Source of the DNA: an uncultured Schlesneria sp.
Lineage (GTDB): Bacteria; Planctomycetota; Planctomycetia; Planctomycetales; Planctomycetaceae
NCBI GenBank assembly: GCA_903858935.1
Contig: CAIOKO010000102.1
Span: 1 to 64,000, forward strand
Reading direction: 5' to 3'
DNA length: 64,000 nucleotides
Position 1 is the stretch's first letter. Each line of letters starts with the position of its first letter. The translations under genes were made by a program, and so were the position numbers. Shown here one piece after another: positions 27,365 to 38,060 of this stretch. The notes below the pieces were generated by a model that was not told the origin of the DNA, did not search any database, and saw only the letters and a program-made list of their open reading frames with translations.

Positions 27365-28720
27365 ATGAGCGATAAAAACGTGATGTCGTTCCCGTGTTTC
27401 GCACGCATCGTTGTAGCCGCGATTCTTCTTTTGTTGACCGCATCCACTTCTGAAGCGCAGGATCCCCCGCTACCACCACCACCGGATGCACCGTTCAAAT
27501 TGCCGCCGTCGGGGCCCCAAAATCTGCAAAACGGTGTTGGCGGAGTTGGGGGTGGAAATCGTGCACAGCAACAGTTCCCTCGTCCAAATTCGGCAAGTAC
27601 TGCCGCAGTAAGCCAAAGGGCCTTTGCCCCGAGCATGATCGGGGACGGGTTTGCTGGAAACTCAACCGTCTTCACGAACTACGAGGGCCAGGAGGGACAT
27701 GATGACCCCAGCCATTTCGCACTGATCTCGCCGGGCTTGGGCGGTGGCGTTGGCCAGATCAAGCTGATGGAAGCCGGTAGCCCGATTCCGCGCGACCGAG
27801 TGATGCTGAACTATAGCTATTTCAGCGGTGTCCCGATTGGAACAGGCAACCTGAACGTCAATCGATTCACGCCTGGTTTCGAGAAAACCTTTTTCGAAGG
27901 GAATTCCTCGATTGAAGTTCGAGTGCCGATGGCCATCACCGCAGCGTCGACATTCGTACACGACGAAATATCATCGATCGACAGTACGGACTACCAGTTC
28001 GGGAACGTGACGACGTTCTTGAAAACCTTGTTATATCGAGATGACACGTTTGCGATGTCGGCTGGGGGAGGGTTGGTACTTCCCACTGCTGCCAACACCG
28101 TGATGCTCTCGGAATTTAATGGCCGGGACCATACCGACCTGATCATACGAAACGAATCGATTCACCTGATGCCGTTCCTCGGCGGAACATACACCCCCAA
28201 CGATCGTTTTTTCTCACAGTCGATGGTTCAGGTCGACTTTTCGGCAAACGGTAATCCGGTTTCGGTTGAGAGCATTTCCCCTCAATTTCCCTTTGGCGAA
28301 GGGGGGCCATTGAAAAGGATCGGCTCGTTAAACGACGCGACGTTCTTATATGCAAGTGTGGGTACGGGGTACTGGTTACATCGAGCCGCTGTCGGTACTT
28401 CGAGGCTTACGGGGATCGCACCGATTGCCGAACTGCACTATAACCGCTCGTTGCAGCCAACCGATTCGGTCACCATTCCAAACAGTGGTTTTACCTATTA
28501 TTTGCGGGGACAAACGATCGGCAGCAAAGATTCCAACATCGAAGTCATCAATGTCGTTTTCGGGCTGACGATCCTTGCAGACGACAATAAGTCACTGACC
28601 GCTGCCTACACCGTTCCAATCGGTGGCGGACGTGATATGCAGTTTACCGGTGAAGTTCGGGTACTGTTCAACTGGTATTTCGGTGGACCGACAAACCGCC
28701 AGACGCGTGTCCAGTTCTGA
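27365..28720 (+). CDS. Secreted, probably outer-membrane beta-barrel-like protein
   Basis: 451 residues from ATG 27365 (an in-frame GTG lies six codons earlier). Signal peptide: a hydrophobic core VVAAILLLLTAST then SEAQD as the cleavage region. A Pro/Gly/Asn-rich linker (PPLPPPPDAPFK; GVGGVGGGN) follows. The remaining 350 residues are rich in alternating polar/hydrophobic strands ending in FNWYFGGPTNRQTRVQF, a C-terminal aromatic typical of outer-membrane barrels. No named family recognised, but the layout matches planctomycete proteins of the transporter/porin type. It precedes exbD by 162 nt, which suggests an energised outer-membrane function. Confidence 0.7.
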   Translation: MSDKNVMSFPCFARIVVAAILLLLTASTSEAQDPPLPPPPDAPFKLPPSGPQNLQNGVGGVGGGNRAQQQFPRPNSASTAAVSQRAFAPSMIGDGFAGNSTVFTNYEGQEGHDDPSHFALISPGLGGGVGQIKLMEAGSPIPRDRVMLNYSYFSGVPIGTGNLNVNRFTPGFEKTFFEGNSSIEVRVPMAITAASTFVHDEISSIDSTDYQFGNVTTFLKTLLYRDDTFAMSAGGGLVLPTAANTVMLSEFNGRDHTDLIIRNESIHLMPFLGGTYTPNDRFFSQSMVQVDFSANGNPVSVESISPQFPFGEGGPLKRIGSLNDATFLYASVGTGYWLHRAAVGTSRLTGIAPIAELHYNRSLQPTDSVTIPNSGFTYYLRGQTIGSKDSNIEVINVVFGLTILADDNKSLTAAYTVPIGGGRDMQFTGEVRVLFNWYFGGPTNRQTRVQF

Positions 28721-28882
28721 ATTTGCTTACGTCATCAAAGTGACTACACGATTGGCTTGCCTGATCGGAGATTTTTGGCTGACACTCACTTTCTCTTGCC
28801 AGATTTGCCGATCTGCTATTATGGATAGAGAATTTTTTGAGGTAACGCCTCATTCGATCTTTCATCTGAACTGGCAATCGGG

Positions 28883-29302
28883 ATGCCTCTTAAAACTGCT
28901 CCACTTGAAGAACCTTCAATCAACCTGACGTCGATGCTCGATGTCGTCATGTTGCTGATCATCTTTTTCATGGTCGGAACGAAGTTTGCCGAGGAGGAAC
29001 GGCAGACCGGTATTCAGTTGCCAAATGTCTCGGAAAACTTTGCACTCTCAGGCCAACCTGACGAGATCGTCGTCAACGTCGACGCAAACGGTAAAGTCAA
29101 AGTGCAAGGCGAAGATTTGACCCCCGACTCGCTTCGAATCCTGCTCGACGCCGCTCGGTTTGCGTTCCCTAATCAGGCGGTCCTCATTCGGGGTGACGGG
29201 CGGTGCGAATATCAGCAGGTGATGGATGTGTTTTCGACATGTAAAGAAGTCGGAATCAAGAACGTCTCGGTGGCTCATGCCCCTAAATCGAAAGGGAACT
29301 GA
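28883..29302 (+). CDS. exbD: ExbD/TolR-family biopolymer transport protein
   Basis: 139 residues with the family layout: short cytoplasmic N-terminus, one membrane helix (about 17-33, LDVVMLLIIFFMVGTKF) carrying the essential Asp in SMLDVVMLL, and a periplasmic domain (EIVVNVDANGKVKVQGEDL; AVLIRGDGRCEYQQVMDVF). ExbD normally forms a proton channel with ExbB and powers TonB-type systems. No ExbB is found in this window next to it. It overlaps the start of the following gene by one base (TGATG), so the two are translationally coupled. Confidence 0.92.
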   Translation: MPLKTAPLEEPSINLTSMLDVVMLLIIFFMVGTKFAEEERQTGIQLPNVSENFALSGQPDEIVVNVDANGKVKVQGEDLTPDSLRILLDAARFAFPNQAVLIRGDGRCEYQQVMDVFSTCKEVGIKNVSVAHAPKSKGN

Positions 29303-31530
29303 TGCCGACACGTTTGATAGAGATCGTCATGGCCAGTACGGGTGGCATGACGCTTGGTGGCCTGTTTCTTCGGCTGGCGCTGGTGGCCTTATCCGTATTT
29401 GCGACAATCCATTTGTTTTCACTGTGGGGAACCCGTTACGGCGATAACAATACCTCGGCAAAGTCGTTCTTTCTTTCCCTGGTACTACACTGCTGTTTCG
29501 GACTGGGTTGGGTGACAGTTGCCGAGACTTATCCGCGTCGAGCGATCGGAACCGATCCTTCTGAAGCCCAGACTCCGATCACCTTCGTCGATAAAGAAGA
29601 TGTCTCACCACGCGAAGGGACCAGCAAGCTACCCGTATTTAACGTGGGACAACCGACGACCGACGGATCATGGACGCGGGACCCTCACGGAATGTCGCGT
29701 GTTGATCGCGACGACGAAACGTCTGATGCGGAAGCGACTCGGGTCGATCTGACCTCGATCCCCGAAAACATTGTGGCTCCTGATGTTCCTGCTTTCACCG
29801 CTGAATTGGATGAACAGGCGCCAGGCTTGGAACAATCGACGGCCAGCATGGCTCAATCAGCAGCATCCAACCTGGTCGCTCTGGACGACCCTTCGCCGGA
29901 AGCACGGCCAGAAGCAGTTGCCCCGACGAAGTCCGTACGCACATCGATCAGTCGCTCGGTCAGCAACGAATCGAACTCCCGTCCAGATTTTCAGAGACGG
30001 ACACCATCGAGATCGACGCCGTTTGTTGACGATAGTGCGTCGATGACGTTGCCGTCCGAAATCAGCATGGATTCCCTGCCGATACCGGAAGCAAGTCCGA
30101 TCACGGAATCAACTCGTCGGGTGGTTAGCCCAAGTCCGACATCGTTGGTCGACTCGCAGGCAGGTTCCGGTCCAGACGGAACGGGAAACACTCCGGTTGT
30201 TGCGAGTCAGAAAAAATCCGCCCGCATCGCAAAAACATCCACTAGACCGGGCGATGGCCGCGATGATGCTGCTCCGTCGAGGCCCGCGATTGCCAGTGCT
30301 TCTTCGACCGCAGGCCGAGGTCAGGATGATCGACTACTGATGAATCGCGGACCTTCAGAAACGCTTGAAGAGGTGACGCAACCGGCAGTCATTAAGCCGA
30401 CCGCCCCATCGATGTCGCGTGCCCCGGCTCGAGCATTGGAAACTTATCAGGCTCGAACCTCGGGCCAGCGAATGGCCACCGTCCTCAAACATGGTGGCTC
30501 CGAAGAATCGGAGAAAGCCGTTGAGAACAGCTTGAAGTGGATGGCCAGTATCCAGGAATCAGAGGGACATTGGTCATCAGCTCGACACGGCGGGGGAGCG
30601 GACAAGATTGATCCCCAGGGCCAGGACCGTGCCGGGGGTGGCAAGTTCGCAGATTCGGGTGTCACTGGTCTGGTGGTATTATCGTTTCTCGGGGCGGGTT
30701 ATACCCACGAGCGGGGTCCCTACACGGCTGAGGTTCGCAGGGCCTTGAACTGGCTGATCGCTCGTCAAAGCGCCAATGGGTATCTGGGTGGAAACGCAAC
30801 CAGATTTGATCAGAACTATTGCCATGCCATCGCCACGTTTGCCCTCGCTGAAGCCTATGCCATGCAAAAGAATCCGGCGGATTTTCCGGAGTTAAAGAAC
30901 GCCGTAAAGAAAGGCGTGCAGATGATCTCGGTCCTGCAGAACGCCGACGGGGGCTGGCGTTACGGAAAAGGTGGCGAGAGCTCAGAGAGTGACATGAGTA
31001 TGTTCGGCTGGCAATTGATGGCGTTAAAAAGTGCCGTGAATGCAGGGATACCTGTTCCGGAAGAAACTCGTCTCGGAATGACCAGGTTTCTTGAATCCAG
31101 GCGTCGCGGCAAAAATGGTGGGCTGGCGGGTTATCGGATCGCGGACAAACCGACACCGGCGATGACTGCGGAAGCGTTGTTCTGCCGGCAGATGTTCGCC
31201 ATTGGAACCAATACTGCCGCCAGTAAGGAAGCGGTCGCGTACTTGCGTGAAAACTTGCCGAAAGTCACGAAATACGACGAGTACTACTGGTACTACGGAA
31301 CATTGGCTATGCACCACCTGCAGGACGAATCGTGGAAAGAATGGAACGGAGCCCTGCGAGATATGCTCATTTCGCAGCAGCATCAGGAAGGTCCTTTCGC
31401 CGGTAGCTGGGACCCCAATGGCAAGTGGGCCGGGATTGGCGGTCGCCTTTACTCCACAGCTCTGAGCACAATGTGCCTTGAGGTTTATTACCGATATTCT
31501 TCGATCGCCAAAGTGGACGAAACCAAATAG
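29302..31530 (+). CDS. Membrane protein with prenyltransferase/squalene-cyclase-type toroid repeats
   Basis: 742 residues. N-terminus has two hydrophobic helices (about 14-38 and 54-74), then about 300 residues of Ser/Pro/Thr-rich disordered linker, then from about 395 an alpha/alpha toroid of the prenyltransferase/squalene oxidase repeat type: AVENSLKWMASIQESEGHWS, GVTGLVVLSFLGAGYT, RRALNWLIARQSANGYLGG, VLQNADGGWRYGKGG, and YSTALSTMCLEVYYRY. The DCTAE-type or DXDD catalytic motifs of terpene cyclases are not evident, so it is probably a structural or binding toroid rather than a cyclase. The coupling to exbD suggests it works with an ExbD-energised machine in the envelope. Confidence 0.8.
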   Translation: MPTRLIEIVMASTGGMTLGGLFLRLALVALSVFATIHLFSLWGTRYGDNNTSAKSFFLSLVLHCCFGLGWVTVAETYPRRAIGTDPSEAQTPITFVDKEDVSPREGTSKLPVFNVGQPTTDGSWTRDPHGMSRVDRDDETSDAEATRVDLTSIPENIVAPDVPAFTAELDEQAPGLEQSTASMAQSAASNLVALDDPSPEARPEAVAPTKSVRTSISRSVSNESNSRPDFQRRTPSRSTPFVDDSASMTLPSEISMDSLPIPEASPITESTRRVVSPSPTSLVDSQAGSGPDGTGNTPVVASQKKSARIAKTSTRPGDGRDDAAPSRPAIASASSTAGRGQDDRLLMNRGPSETLEEVTQPAVIKPTAPSMSRAPARALETYQARTSGQRMATVLKHGGSEESEKAVENSLKWMASIQESEGHWSSARHGGGADKIDPQGQDRAGGGKFADSGVTGLVVLSFLGAGYTHERGPYTAEVRRALNWLIARQSANGYLGGNATRFDQNYCHAIATFALAEAYAMQKNPADFPELKNAVKKGVQMISVLQNADGGWRYGKGGESSESDMSMFGWQLMALKSAVNAGIPVPEETRLGMTRFLESRRRGKNGGLAGYRIADKPTPAMTAEALFCRQMFAIGTNTAASKEAVAYLRENLPKVTKYDEYYWYYGTLAMHHLQDESWKEWNGALRDMLISQQHQEGPFAGSWDPNGKWAGIGGRLYSTALSTMCLEVYYRYSSIAKVDETK

Positions 31531-31540
31531 CTTCGGCTCG

Positions 31541-34500
31541 CTATTCAACTCGTTTGATCCACGCGATGAGATCAGCAAGCTGCTGCTTGTCCAGATCCTT
31601 TTCCAGGCCTTCGGGCATCAGTGACTGGCCGGTCGAGACGAGTTCGTCCAGTGTATCGCGCAGCACGACGTCTTCTTTGGCTTCGGCTCGCTTCAAGGTG
31701 AGGCTGGCGGCGGTTTCGGCTGAGATGATTCCCGTGTGAATTTTTCCTTGCTTCGTAACAGCGGTATAAGTCTGATAACTGGGCTGAGCTTCACGGTTGG
31801 GATCGAGAATCGCCACCAGCAGATCCTCGGGCGACTTATTCTTGACGCTGGCAAAGTCGGGTCCTACCAGATGACCGGCAGTACCATCGCGATGACATTG
31901 AATACACGTTTTGGCATAGACCATCCGACCTCGCTGAGGGTCACCTGTGAGCTCAAGAGCCGGCTGATAACTGGCGACCACTTGTTTTCGGTTACTGGGT
32001 GGATCAGATAAAACGAGTCTGGCTGCATTTCGGACCGCTGGCTGAGGATGATTGAGCATCAGTTGTCGCTTGTCTCGTTCGATTCCCCCGGGCTTAATCG
32101 TGCCGGCTTCGACAGCGTGCACCAATGCCAATGCACCCGCCGCTGACTGAACCAGACTGTCGACCACCTCACGACGGGTTGCTGGCCCGAACCCTTCCCA
32201 CGGAACCAGCATCGAATCGATAGCTGGTTTTGTCCCGTGTGCGGCAAGCGACTTGATGGCCGCCTGTTGCAACGCAGGAGACGTTTGCGGTGTGAAAAGC
32301 TGAGGCAATGTCTGTTCGGCCAAACCGGGATCGCCTAACGCTAACAGCGAAATCGCAGAAAGCCGATCTGCTTCGGACGCTGACGCGTCTTTAGCAACCG
32401 TGCTTGCCTGCTGAAAGATTTTGTCGAGTGCGTTGATTGTCGCCGCTGATGTTTTCGGATCGGCGATCGTCTTCGAGATCGTAGCCCCCCGTCGCCGCAA
32501 TCCGTCACCCAATGCGAGCAGGACAGGAATACGAGTGGCATTGGGAACTGCCTCACCCACGATCGATCCCAGCAAACGGATGCTGTCCGTAGAATCCGCT
32601 TCCGAGCCAATGAGCCTCGCCAATTGGACGAGTAACGGCACAACGGGTTCCGTCGGACCGGATAGTAATTCAACGGCAATGGTCCCCATCTGGGAATGTA
32701 TGGACGAAAGCCATGCTGTTCGCAGGTCGGCATCTTTTGCGGCATTGAGAGCGATTGCCTTGAGACCACCAACGGCCAGATCTGGTGGCAGTTCACCAAG
32801 TGAAAACGCCAGTTGCCAGCGAACTTTTGGGGAAGAATCGTCCGTCATCGCGATGATTTGTTTCGCAAGTTCAACATCCTTACCAACAAACGCTGGCACC
32901 AGTCGCAGCGCATGCTCTCTTACATGAGCATCAGTATCTCGAAGGGCATGCCGGACATCATCGGCTTTCAGGTCCTTTAATCCGCTTAAGGTCCAGAGGG
33001 CTTGCAGTCGCGTCTCAGGTAAAATTGTGGTCTGACCAGCATGAATCAAGTTTCGTAGAGCGCCGTCAGCAGTAAGATCCTTTCGTTCCACCAGCAGTCG
33101 TTGTGCCGTATCACGGACCCATCCGTGTGGCGACTTCAGGTGGTCGACCAGTTCTGCGGTGGTGGCGTGACTCAGCTTTGGTGGGGCAATCCGTCGATAA
33201 TCGGGAGGAGTCAGTCGCCAGATACGGCCCTTGTCATAACCACTTTCCAGATCGACCAGCGCCTTGATGTCATCGGGAATCGAAGCGGGATGTTCAATGG
33301 TTTCACGATACATATCGAGAACATACAGCGTTCCATCGGGGGCGTTCACAAAGTTGGCTGGCCGAAACCAGTTATCGGTGGAAGTCAGAAATTCGACATC
33401 CTGATCGGCCCGCTCTGCGACAAAACTGATGCCGTCGGTCGTCAACTTCTTTCGATGGATCAGGTTACCGCCGACGTCACCGATAAAGACGTCACCACGA
33501 AACTCAGGCGGATACGCTCCACCTCGATACACAGTGACACCGGTTGCAGAGGTAAAAAAACCAATTGGGACAAGTTCGGTCGGAGGGAGCTTCTTGCGCA
33601 TTTCGGGGTCTGCCGCACGACGCGCCGTTCGAACCAGCCGCCATGGCTCGGCCGAACTTGTCCGAAAGACAACAGCCGCCGCTCCTTCCTTCGCAATCGA
33701 CCGGGTCATATCGGGAATCACCAGTAATGGATTGCGTTCAAGATAATTCAGCGGCCAGGTGACATGGACAATATGATTGCTGTTCGAGCAGATGAACCGA
33801 TCGCCCCAGTTGTCGATTGTGTGTCCGTACTGCAGTCCGCCACCAATCATTGTCAGTTCGTTCGTCTGGGGGTCGAGTCGCAGATCACGTCGACCGGGAG
33901 TGAACTTGTATTCCGGTTTGTTGCCTCTGGCTGGGACCGTTAGCTCACCTCCCGCAAGCCCCGAGGAAAAGTAAATGGCGTTATCAATGCCCCATTCGAG
34001 CCCGTTTGATAACGCCTGTACGTTCGACGAATTGAAACCTGAACAGATAATCTCTTTCTGATCGGCAACATCATCGCCGTCTGTATCTTTCATGAAATAG
34101 AGATAGGGTGGCGAGATCACATAGATCCCCCCGCGAGCGCAACAGACGGACTGTGGCCAGCGAAGTTTGTCAGCAAATACGATGCTCTTATCCATCCGTC
34201 CGTCATTGTCGGTATCAGTCAACAGACGAATTCGCCCCCAGGTCTCGGGCCGTTGATCCTTGTACTTTTGAACTCGTTGTTCCGGCAGGAAAGGATAGTC
34301 GTTCATTTCGACGACAAACATCCGGCCATCTGCGTCGAAAGCCGCATCAATGGGATCGGTCACGTCCGGCTCGCTGGCAACCAGTTCCATCCCGAATCCA
34401 CGTTCGAGCTTGAATGATTTCAAAGCTTCGGCTGGCGACTTGAACGGAATCCGCGGCATCAGTTCCGTCAGGTTCTTTTCCTGGCCTTGAACGACACCTG

Positions 34501-34624
34501 TCACGAACACAAGCGAGCAAAAACAAAAGCACCGATTGAAAACGACGTCGTTTCTGAATCCTGATTGATGACAATTCAATCGGTTCATAAAACGGACGAA
34601 CAAACTGAGCACGAACCAGAACAT
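31541..34624 (-). CDS. PVC-type membrane-bound dehydrogenase with HEAT repeats and c-type cytochrome
   Basis: 1027 residues from ATG 34624 (ATG 12 codons later, MNRLNCHQ, is an alternative). A signal-like hydrophobic segment (about 30-46) is followed by a propeller domain (about 75-470; AAFDADGRMFVVEMNDYPF, PDGTLYVLDMYRE), HEAT-like repeats (about 490-860; WVRDTAQRLL, DAHVREHALRLVP), and a C-terminal cytochrome c domain with haem motif CIQCH in YAKTCIQCHRDGTAG and axial Met in SLMPEG. This layout is a hallmark of planctomycetes and verrucomicrobia and is thought to oxidise sugars or alcohols in the periplasm; the substrate is unknown. Ends 10 nt from the toroid gene, tail to tail. Confidence 0.9.
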   Translation of the reverse strand: MFWFVLSLFVRFMNRLNCHQSGFRNDVVFNRCFCFCSLVFVTGVVQGQEKNLTELMPRIPFKSPAEALKSFKLERGFGMELVASEPDVTDPIDAAFDADGRMFVVEMNDYPFLPEQRVQKYKDQRPETWGRIRLLTDTDNDGRMDKSIVFADKLRWPQSVCCARGGIYVISPPYLYFMKDTDGDDVADQKEIICSGFNSSNVQALSNGLEWGIDNAIYFSSGLAGGELTVPARGNKPEYKFTPGRRDLRLDPQTNELTMIGGGLQYGHTIDNWGDRFICSNSNHIVHVTWPLNYLERNPLLVIPDMTRSIAKEGAAAVVFRTSSAEPWRLVRTARRAADPEMRKKLPPTELVPIGFFTSATGVTVYRGGAYPPEFRGDVFIGDVGGNLIHRKKLTTDGISFVAERADQDVEFLTSTDNWFRPANFVNAPDGTLYVLDMYRETIEHPASIPDDIKALVDLESGYDKGRIWRLTPPDYRRIAPPKLSHATTAELVDHLKSPHGWVRDTAQRLLVERKDLTADGALRNLIHAGQTTILPETRLQALWTLSGLKDLKADDVRHALRDTDAHVREHALRLVPAFVGKDVELAKQIIAMTDDSSPKVRWQLAFSLGELPPDLAVGGLKAIALNAAKDADLRTAWLSSIHSQMGTIAVELLSGPTEPVVPLLVQLARLIGSEADSTDSIRLLGSIVGEAVPNATRIPVLLALGDGLRRRGATISKTIADPKTSAATINALDKIFQQASTVAKDASASEADRLSAISLLALGDPGLAEQTLPQLFTPQTSPALQQAAIKSLAAHGTKPAIDSMLVPWEGFGPATRREVVDSLVQSAAGALALVHAVEAGTIKPGGIERDKRQLMLNHPQPAVRNAARLVLSDPPSNRKQVVASYQPALELTGDPQRGRMVYAKTCIQCHRDGTAGHLVGPDFASVKNKSPEDLLVAILDPNREAQPSYQTYTAVTKQGKIHTGIISAETAASLTLKRAEAKEDVVLRDTLDELVSTGQSLMPEGLEKDLDKQQLADLIAWIKRVE

Positions 34625-35018
34625 GGATGTCGTTCCTTCGCAGTTGGCAGGGATGTAATCGTAACCACAGTCGTGGGATCACACCTGATTTGGCATACTC
34701 TACAGTAGCTGTGTTGCTGCCGAAGTTGAAGTCTCTGCCAAGTCAGCGTCTGCCTCATATCGGAACGCCGAAGGTTTCGGACATCCGTCTGGCTGAATGG
34801 CAACGCCATGAAGGCTTTTTTCACTTGCCTTCATCTTGATATGTCACGACTTCCGAGTTATCGGAAAGGGAGTGGCACATCGACGTTCGTTGTGTCGCTC
34901 GGCACTGCTTGACAGAAGACCGGCAAGCAGTGGCACGGTTTTCAATGTCACCCGTGTTTTCTCGAAGAAAAGCCCTTCACGGCGCTGGCTCAAGAGGCAG
35001 CGAACCGAATCAGGCGAC
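34625..35018. other. Intergenic region with hairpin repeat
   Basis: 394 nt between the cytochrome gene start and the gspE stop. It contains the hairpin repeat copy C (34903-34932) and a second small inverted repeat (ATGAAGGC 34808-34815 with GCCTTCAT 34827-34834). No convincing gene. Confidence 0.5.
34903..34932. repeat. Dispersed hairpin repeat, copy C
   Basis: CACTGCTTG pairs with CAAGCAGTG; the inner part (ACA-GAAGA-CCGG) has two mismatches against the consensus stem. Flanked by GGCAC and TGGCACGG as in the other copies. Confidence 0.65.
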
Positions 35019-36707
35019 TTAACCGGCGGAGATATCCCGTTTTGTTATTCGCATCACTTCTTCAAGTGTGGTTGTGCCGTCGATGACTCGCTGGAAACCA
35101 TTCAGTCGAAGCGAAACCATTCCCTTCTTCAAGGCATAGTCTCGGACGTCGGCCGTACTGGCGCGATTAATGCAAAGCCGGCCGATTTCCGGGTCAGTCC
35201 GAAGCAGTTCAAAGATCGCACGACGGCCAGCGTAGCCGCTTCCCTTGCACTCGCGACATCCAATTGGCTTCCAAAGGAACTCGGGAGCGGGAATTGGAAA
35301 GTCGTCGGGCAGCTCATCCTCGTCGGGCCGATACTTTTCTTTGCAGTGCTTGCAAAGGACGCGGACCAGTCGCTGGGCCAGCACCCCTTCAACAGTACTT
35401 GCAACCAGATAGGGCTCAACACCCATGTCGATCAGACGGGCAAATGCGCCTGGGGCATCATTCGTATGCAAGGTGCTGAATACCAGGTGACCGGTCAACG
35501 AAGCCTGAATTGCCGCTTCTGCCGTCTCACCGTCTCGAATTTCCCCGATCAGAATCACGTCGGGGTCGTGACGCAAGATACTTCGCAGACCTGCGGCGAA
35601 CGTCAGTCCGACCTTGGAATGGACCTGGATCTGACTGATCCCGGGATTCTGATATTCGACGGGGTCTTCGACGGTGATGATCTTGATCGTCGGCTCTTTA
35701 ATTTCGTTCAATGCACTATAAAGGGTCGAAGTTTTACCGCTACCGGTGGGACCGGTGACCAGAATGATTCCGTGAGGTAACGCGATAAGTTCGTGGAATG
35801 TCTTGGCGAGCTGATCGGGCATACCGACGTTCTTCAGATTGAAGACCATTCGACCCTTATCAAGAAGTCGCATGACGACGCCCTCGCCGTGCACCATCGG
35901 AATGATCGAAACACGGACATCGATCTCGCGTCCCGAAACTCGCAGCTTGATGCGACCGTCCTGAGGAATTCGCTTTTCGGCAATGTTCAGCTTCGACATG
36001 ATCTTCAGGCGTGTTACGATCGCCTGAAAGAAGTGCGAGATTGACTCGGGCACTGGTTGCACTCGCAACAGACCGTCCACGCGATAGCGAATCGTCAATC
36101 CATTCTCTTGCGGCTCGATGTGAACGTCACTCGACTGCTGCTCAAGGGCTTCAACAAGAAGTTCGTTCACGAGCTTGATGACCGAAGCGTTCTCGGCCTG
36201 TTGAGCGAGATCCGAATCATCGGCCGATAAATCGCTCAGCAGCTCGATCCCCTCGGCAGATCGCTGAGCCACGAGTTCATTCAGCGTGTCGCCGCCGACA
36301 CCTAGATGTTCTTTAATAAGTTCGACAACATCAAGTCGCCGCGCGAGAACCGGCTCCAGATGAAATCCACTGACAGCAGACAGTTCTTCCAATGCTTCCA
36401 GATTGAATGGATCGCTCGTCGCGACGATCACACTCCCGTTCCGTCGGGCCAGTGGTAAAAGTGAATGTCGAAAAACGGCGGTTGTCGGGAACTGCATCAG
36501 CAGCTCGTGATCGATCGTTTCCTGTTTGACTTCGACAAAATCCATCCCCAACTCTTCGGCGAACGCTCGCAAGACATCGTCTTCTTTGACGATCCCCATC
36601 TCAACGAGCACTCTGTCGACCCGTTTTCCTGCTGCTTGTGGCAGAGCGGCTTCGACCTGAGGCTTTGTGACGAGACCGTGTCGAATGAGAGTTTGAGCAA
36701 TATCCAT
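35019..36707 (-). CDS. gspE: Type II secretion/type IV pilus assembly ATPase (GspE/PilB family)
   Basis: 562 residues. N-terminal MshEN-type module (1 to about 150; [16 protein letters not shown]), then the secretion ATPase: [21 protein letters not shown], Walker [11 protein letters not shown] (about 320), Asp box [10 protein letters not shown], Walker [11 protein letters not shown], His box [13 protein letters not shown], and a tetracysteine zinc motif CKHC (about 452) with CREC (about 484). All catalytic residues are present. It drives pseudopilus or pilus extension at the inner membrane. No other gsp or pil gene lies next to it, so the rest of the machine must be encoded elsewhere. Confidence 0.94.
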   Translation of the reverse strand: MDIAQTLIRHGLVTKPQVEAALPQAAGKRVDRVLVEMGIVKEDDVLRAFAEELGMDFVEVKQETIDHELLMQFPTTAVFRHSLLPLARRNGSVIVATSDPFNLEALEELSAVSGFHLEPVLARRLDVVELIKEHLGVGGDTLNELVAQRSAEGIELLSDLSADDSDLAQQAENASVIKLVNELLVEALEQQSSDVHIEPQENGLTIRYRVDGLLRVQPVPESISHFFQAIVTRLKIMSKLNIAEKRIPQDGRIKLRVSGREIDVRVSIIPMVHGEGVVMRLLDKGRMVFNLKNVGMPDQLAKTFHELIALPHGIILVTGPTGSGKTSTLYSALNEIKEPTIKIITVEDPVEYQNPGISQIQVHSKVGLTFAAGLRSILRHDPDVILIGEIRDGETAEAAIQASLTGHLVFSTLHTNDAPGAFARLIDMGVEPYLVASTVEGVLAQRLVRVLCKHCKEKYRPDEDELPDDFPIPAPEFLWKPIGCRECKGSGYAGRRAIFELLRTDPEIGRLCINRASTADVRDYALKKGMVSLRLNGFQRVIDGTTTLEEVMRITKRDISAG

Positions 36708-36977
36708 AATTCAACGGTCAAGATTCTGGGGTGGAAGAAGCAGGTTCGGAAGGATTCTTCACGCAGCGTATTCAGGCGGCTGTTAACGCAATTCATGGCA
36801 GTGCTTTCCAATTGCCGTATTGGTTAAGCAAATCGGAAAAAACTGTTGGATTGCGAATTCACACACCATTCTCGACGAACGATCTGTGTCTGTCGATGTC
36901 CTTTAAACCGGTTTCAGCCCCATTTCAGGTTGGCGCAATCCTGGAGGTTCGAATGGGGCGACTGGGTGTAACTAACG

Positions 36978-37010
36978 AAAAAGCCCGGACACGTTGCCGC
37001 ATCCGGGCTT
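36978..37010 (-). terminator. Rho-independent terminator of fba
   Basis: On the minus strand AAGCCCGGA and TCCGGGCTT (37002-37010 and 36981-36989) form a 9-bp stem with a 12-nt loop, followed by TTTTTC. It starts 30 nt past the fba stop. Confidence 0.88.
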
Positions 37011-37040
37011 GCCGAAATAAGTTACAGTTTTGTCGAAACC

Positions 37041-38060
37041 TTACTTCGCTTTGCCAGACGCAATCAACTTGCTGGCATTACCTGCCTGACCAAACTGAAC
37101 CATCCGAGCGACGCAGACCTTCTTCATTGCTTCGCGGGCTGGCTTCAGATAGTCGCGCGGGTCGAATTTTTCAGGGCTTGTCGCCAGCAACTGGCGAATC
37201 GCACCGGTAATTGCCATGCGGCAGTCGGTATCGACGTTAATCTTGCGAACACCGCTCTTGATCCCTCGTTGAATCTCTTCCACAGGGACACCAAACGTTT
37301 GTTTCATCTTACCACCGTACTTGTTGATGATGTCTTGCAAGTCCTGTGGAACAGACGAACTGCCGTGCATCACGAGATGCGTGTTCGGCAGCTTTTTATG
37401 AATTTCTTCGATTCGCTTCATGGCGAGAACTTCGCCGTCCGGCTTCTTATCGAACTTGTAGGCGCCGTGGCTGGTACCGATAGCGACGGCCAAGGCGTCG
37501 ACGTTGGTTGCCTTCACAAATCGTTCCGCTTCATCGGGATCGGTTAGAAGCTGATCGTGCGAAAGCTGACCGCTGGCACCGTGGCCGTCTTCTGCTTCCC
37601 CTTCCCCCGTGTCGAGTCGACCCAGGCAACCAAGTTCGCCTTCGACCGAGACGCCGAACATATGAGCGACTTTGACGACTTCTGCCGTGACAGCGACGTT
37701 ATAGTCGTAATCGGCAGGTGTCTTTCCGTCTTCCTTAAGCGAACCGTCCATCATGACAGACGTAAAGCCGTACTTGATGGCGCTGCAGCAGGTTGCAGGG
37801 CTGTTGCCGTGGTCCTGGTGCATCACGATCGGAATTTCTGGATACAATTCTGATGCGGCCAGCATCAGATGTCGCAGGTAATTGTCCTGGGAATAGGACC
37901 GAGCCCCACGAGATGCTTGTACGATGCAGGGCGAATCGGTTTCCCGAGCCGCTTCCATGATCGATTGAATCTGCTCCATATTATTAACGTTGAATGCGGC
38001 GACGCCGTAGTTATTTTCAGCGGCGTGGTCGAGTACAACTCGAAGTGGAACCAAAGGCAT
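37041..38060 (-). CDS. fba: Class II fructose-bisphosphate aldolase
   Basis: 339 residues from ATG 38060, which has AGGAG 10 nt upstream; the frame is open for 59 codons further but those residues are not aldolase-like. It cleaves or makes fructose 1,6-bisphosphate. Zinc and substrate motifs: [65 protein letters not shown] and [11 protein letters not shown]. The length and the CALVIN-type pattern (VEGELG plus GAYKF) place it with the longer class II aldolases. Single gene with its own terminator. The start-proximal [16 protein letters not shown] matches the family N-terminus. Confidence 0.95.
   Translation of the reverse strand: MPLVPLRVVLDHAAENNYGVAAFNVNNMEQIQSIMEAARETDSPCIVQASRGARSYSQDNYLRHLMLAASELYPEIPIVMHQDHGNSPATCCSAIKYGFTSVMMDGSLKEDGKTPADYDYNVAVTAEVVKVAHMFGVSVEGELGCLGRLDTGEGEAEDGHGASGQLSHDQLLTDPDEAERFVKATNVDALAVAIGTSHGAYKFDKKPDGEVLAMKRIEEIHKKLPNTHLVMHGSSSVPQDLQDIINKYGGKMKQTFGVPVEEIQRGIKSGVRKINVDTDCRMAITGAIRQLLATSPEKFDPRDYLKPAREAMKKVCVARMVQFGQAGNASKLIASGKAK

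Noticed and set aside
26944-27675. 243-codon minus-strand frame
   Set aside because: Half of it opposes the signal peptide and linker of the outer-membrane-like gene, and the remainder has no start signal or recognisable domain.
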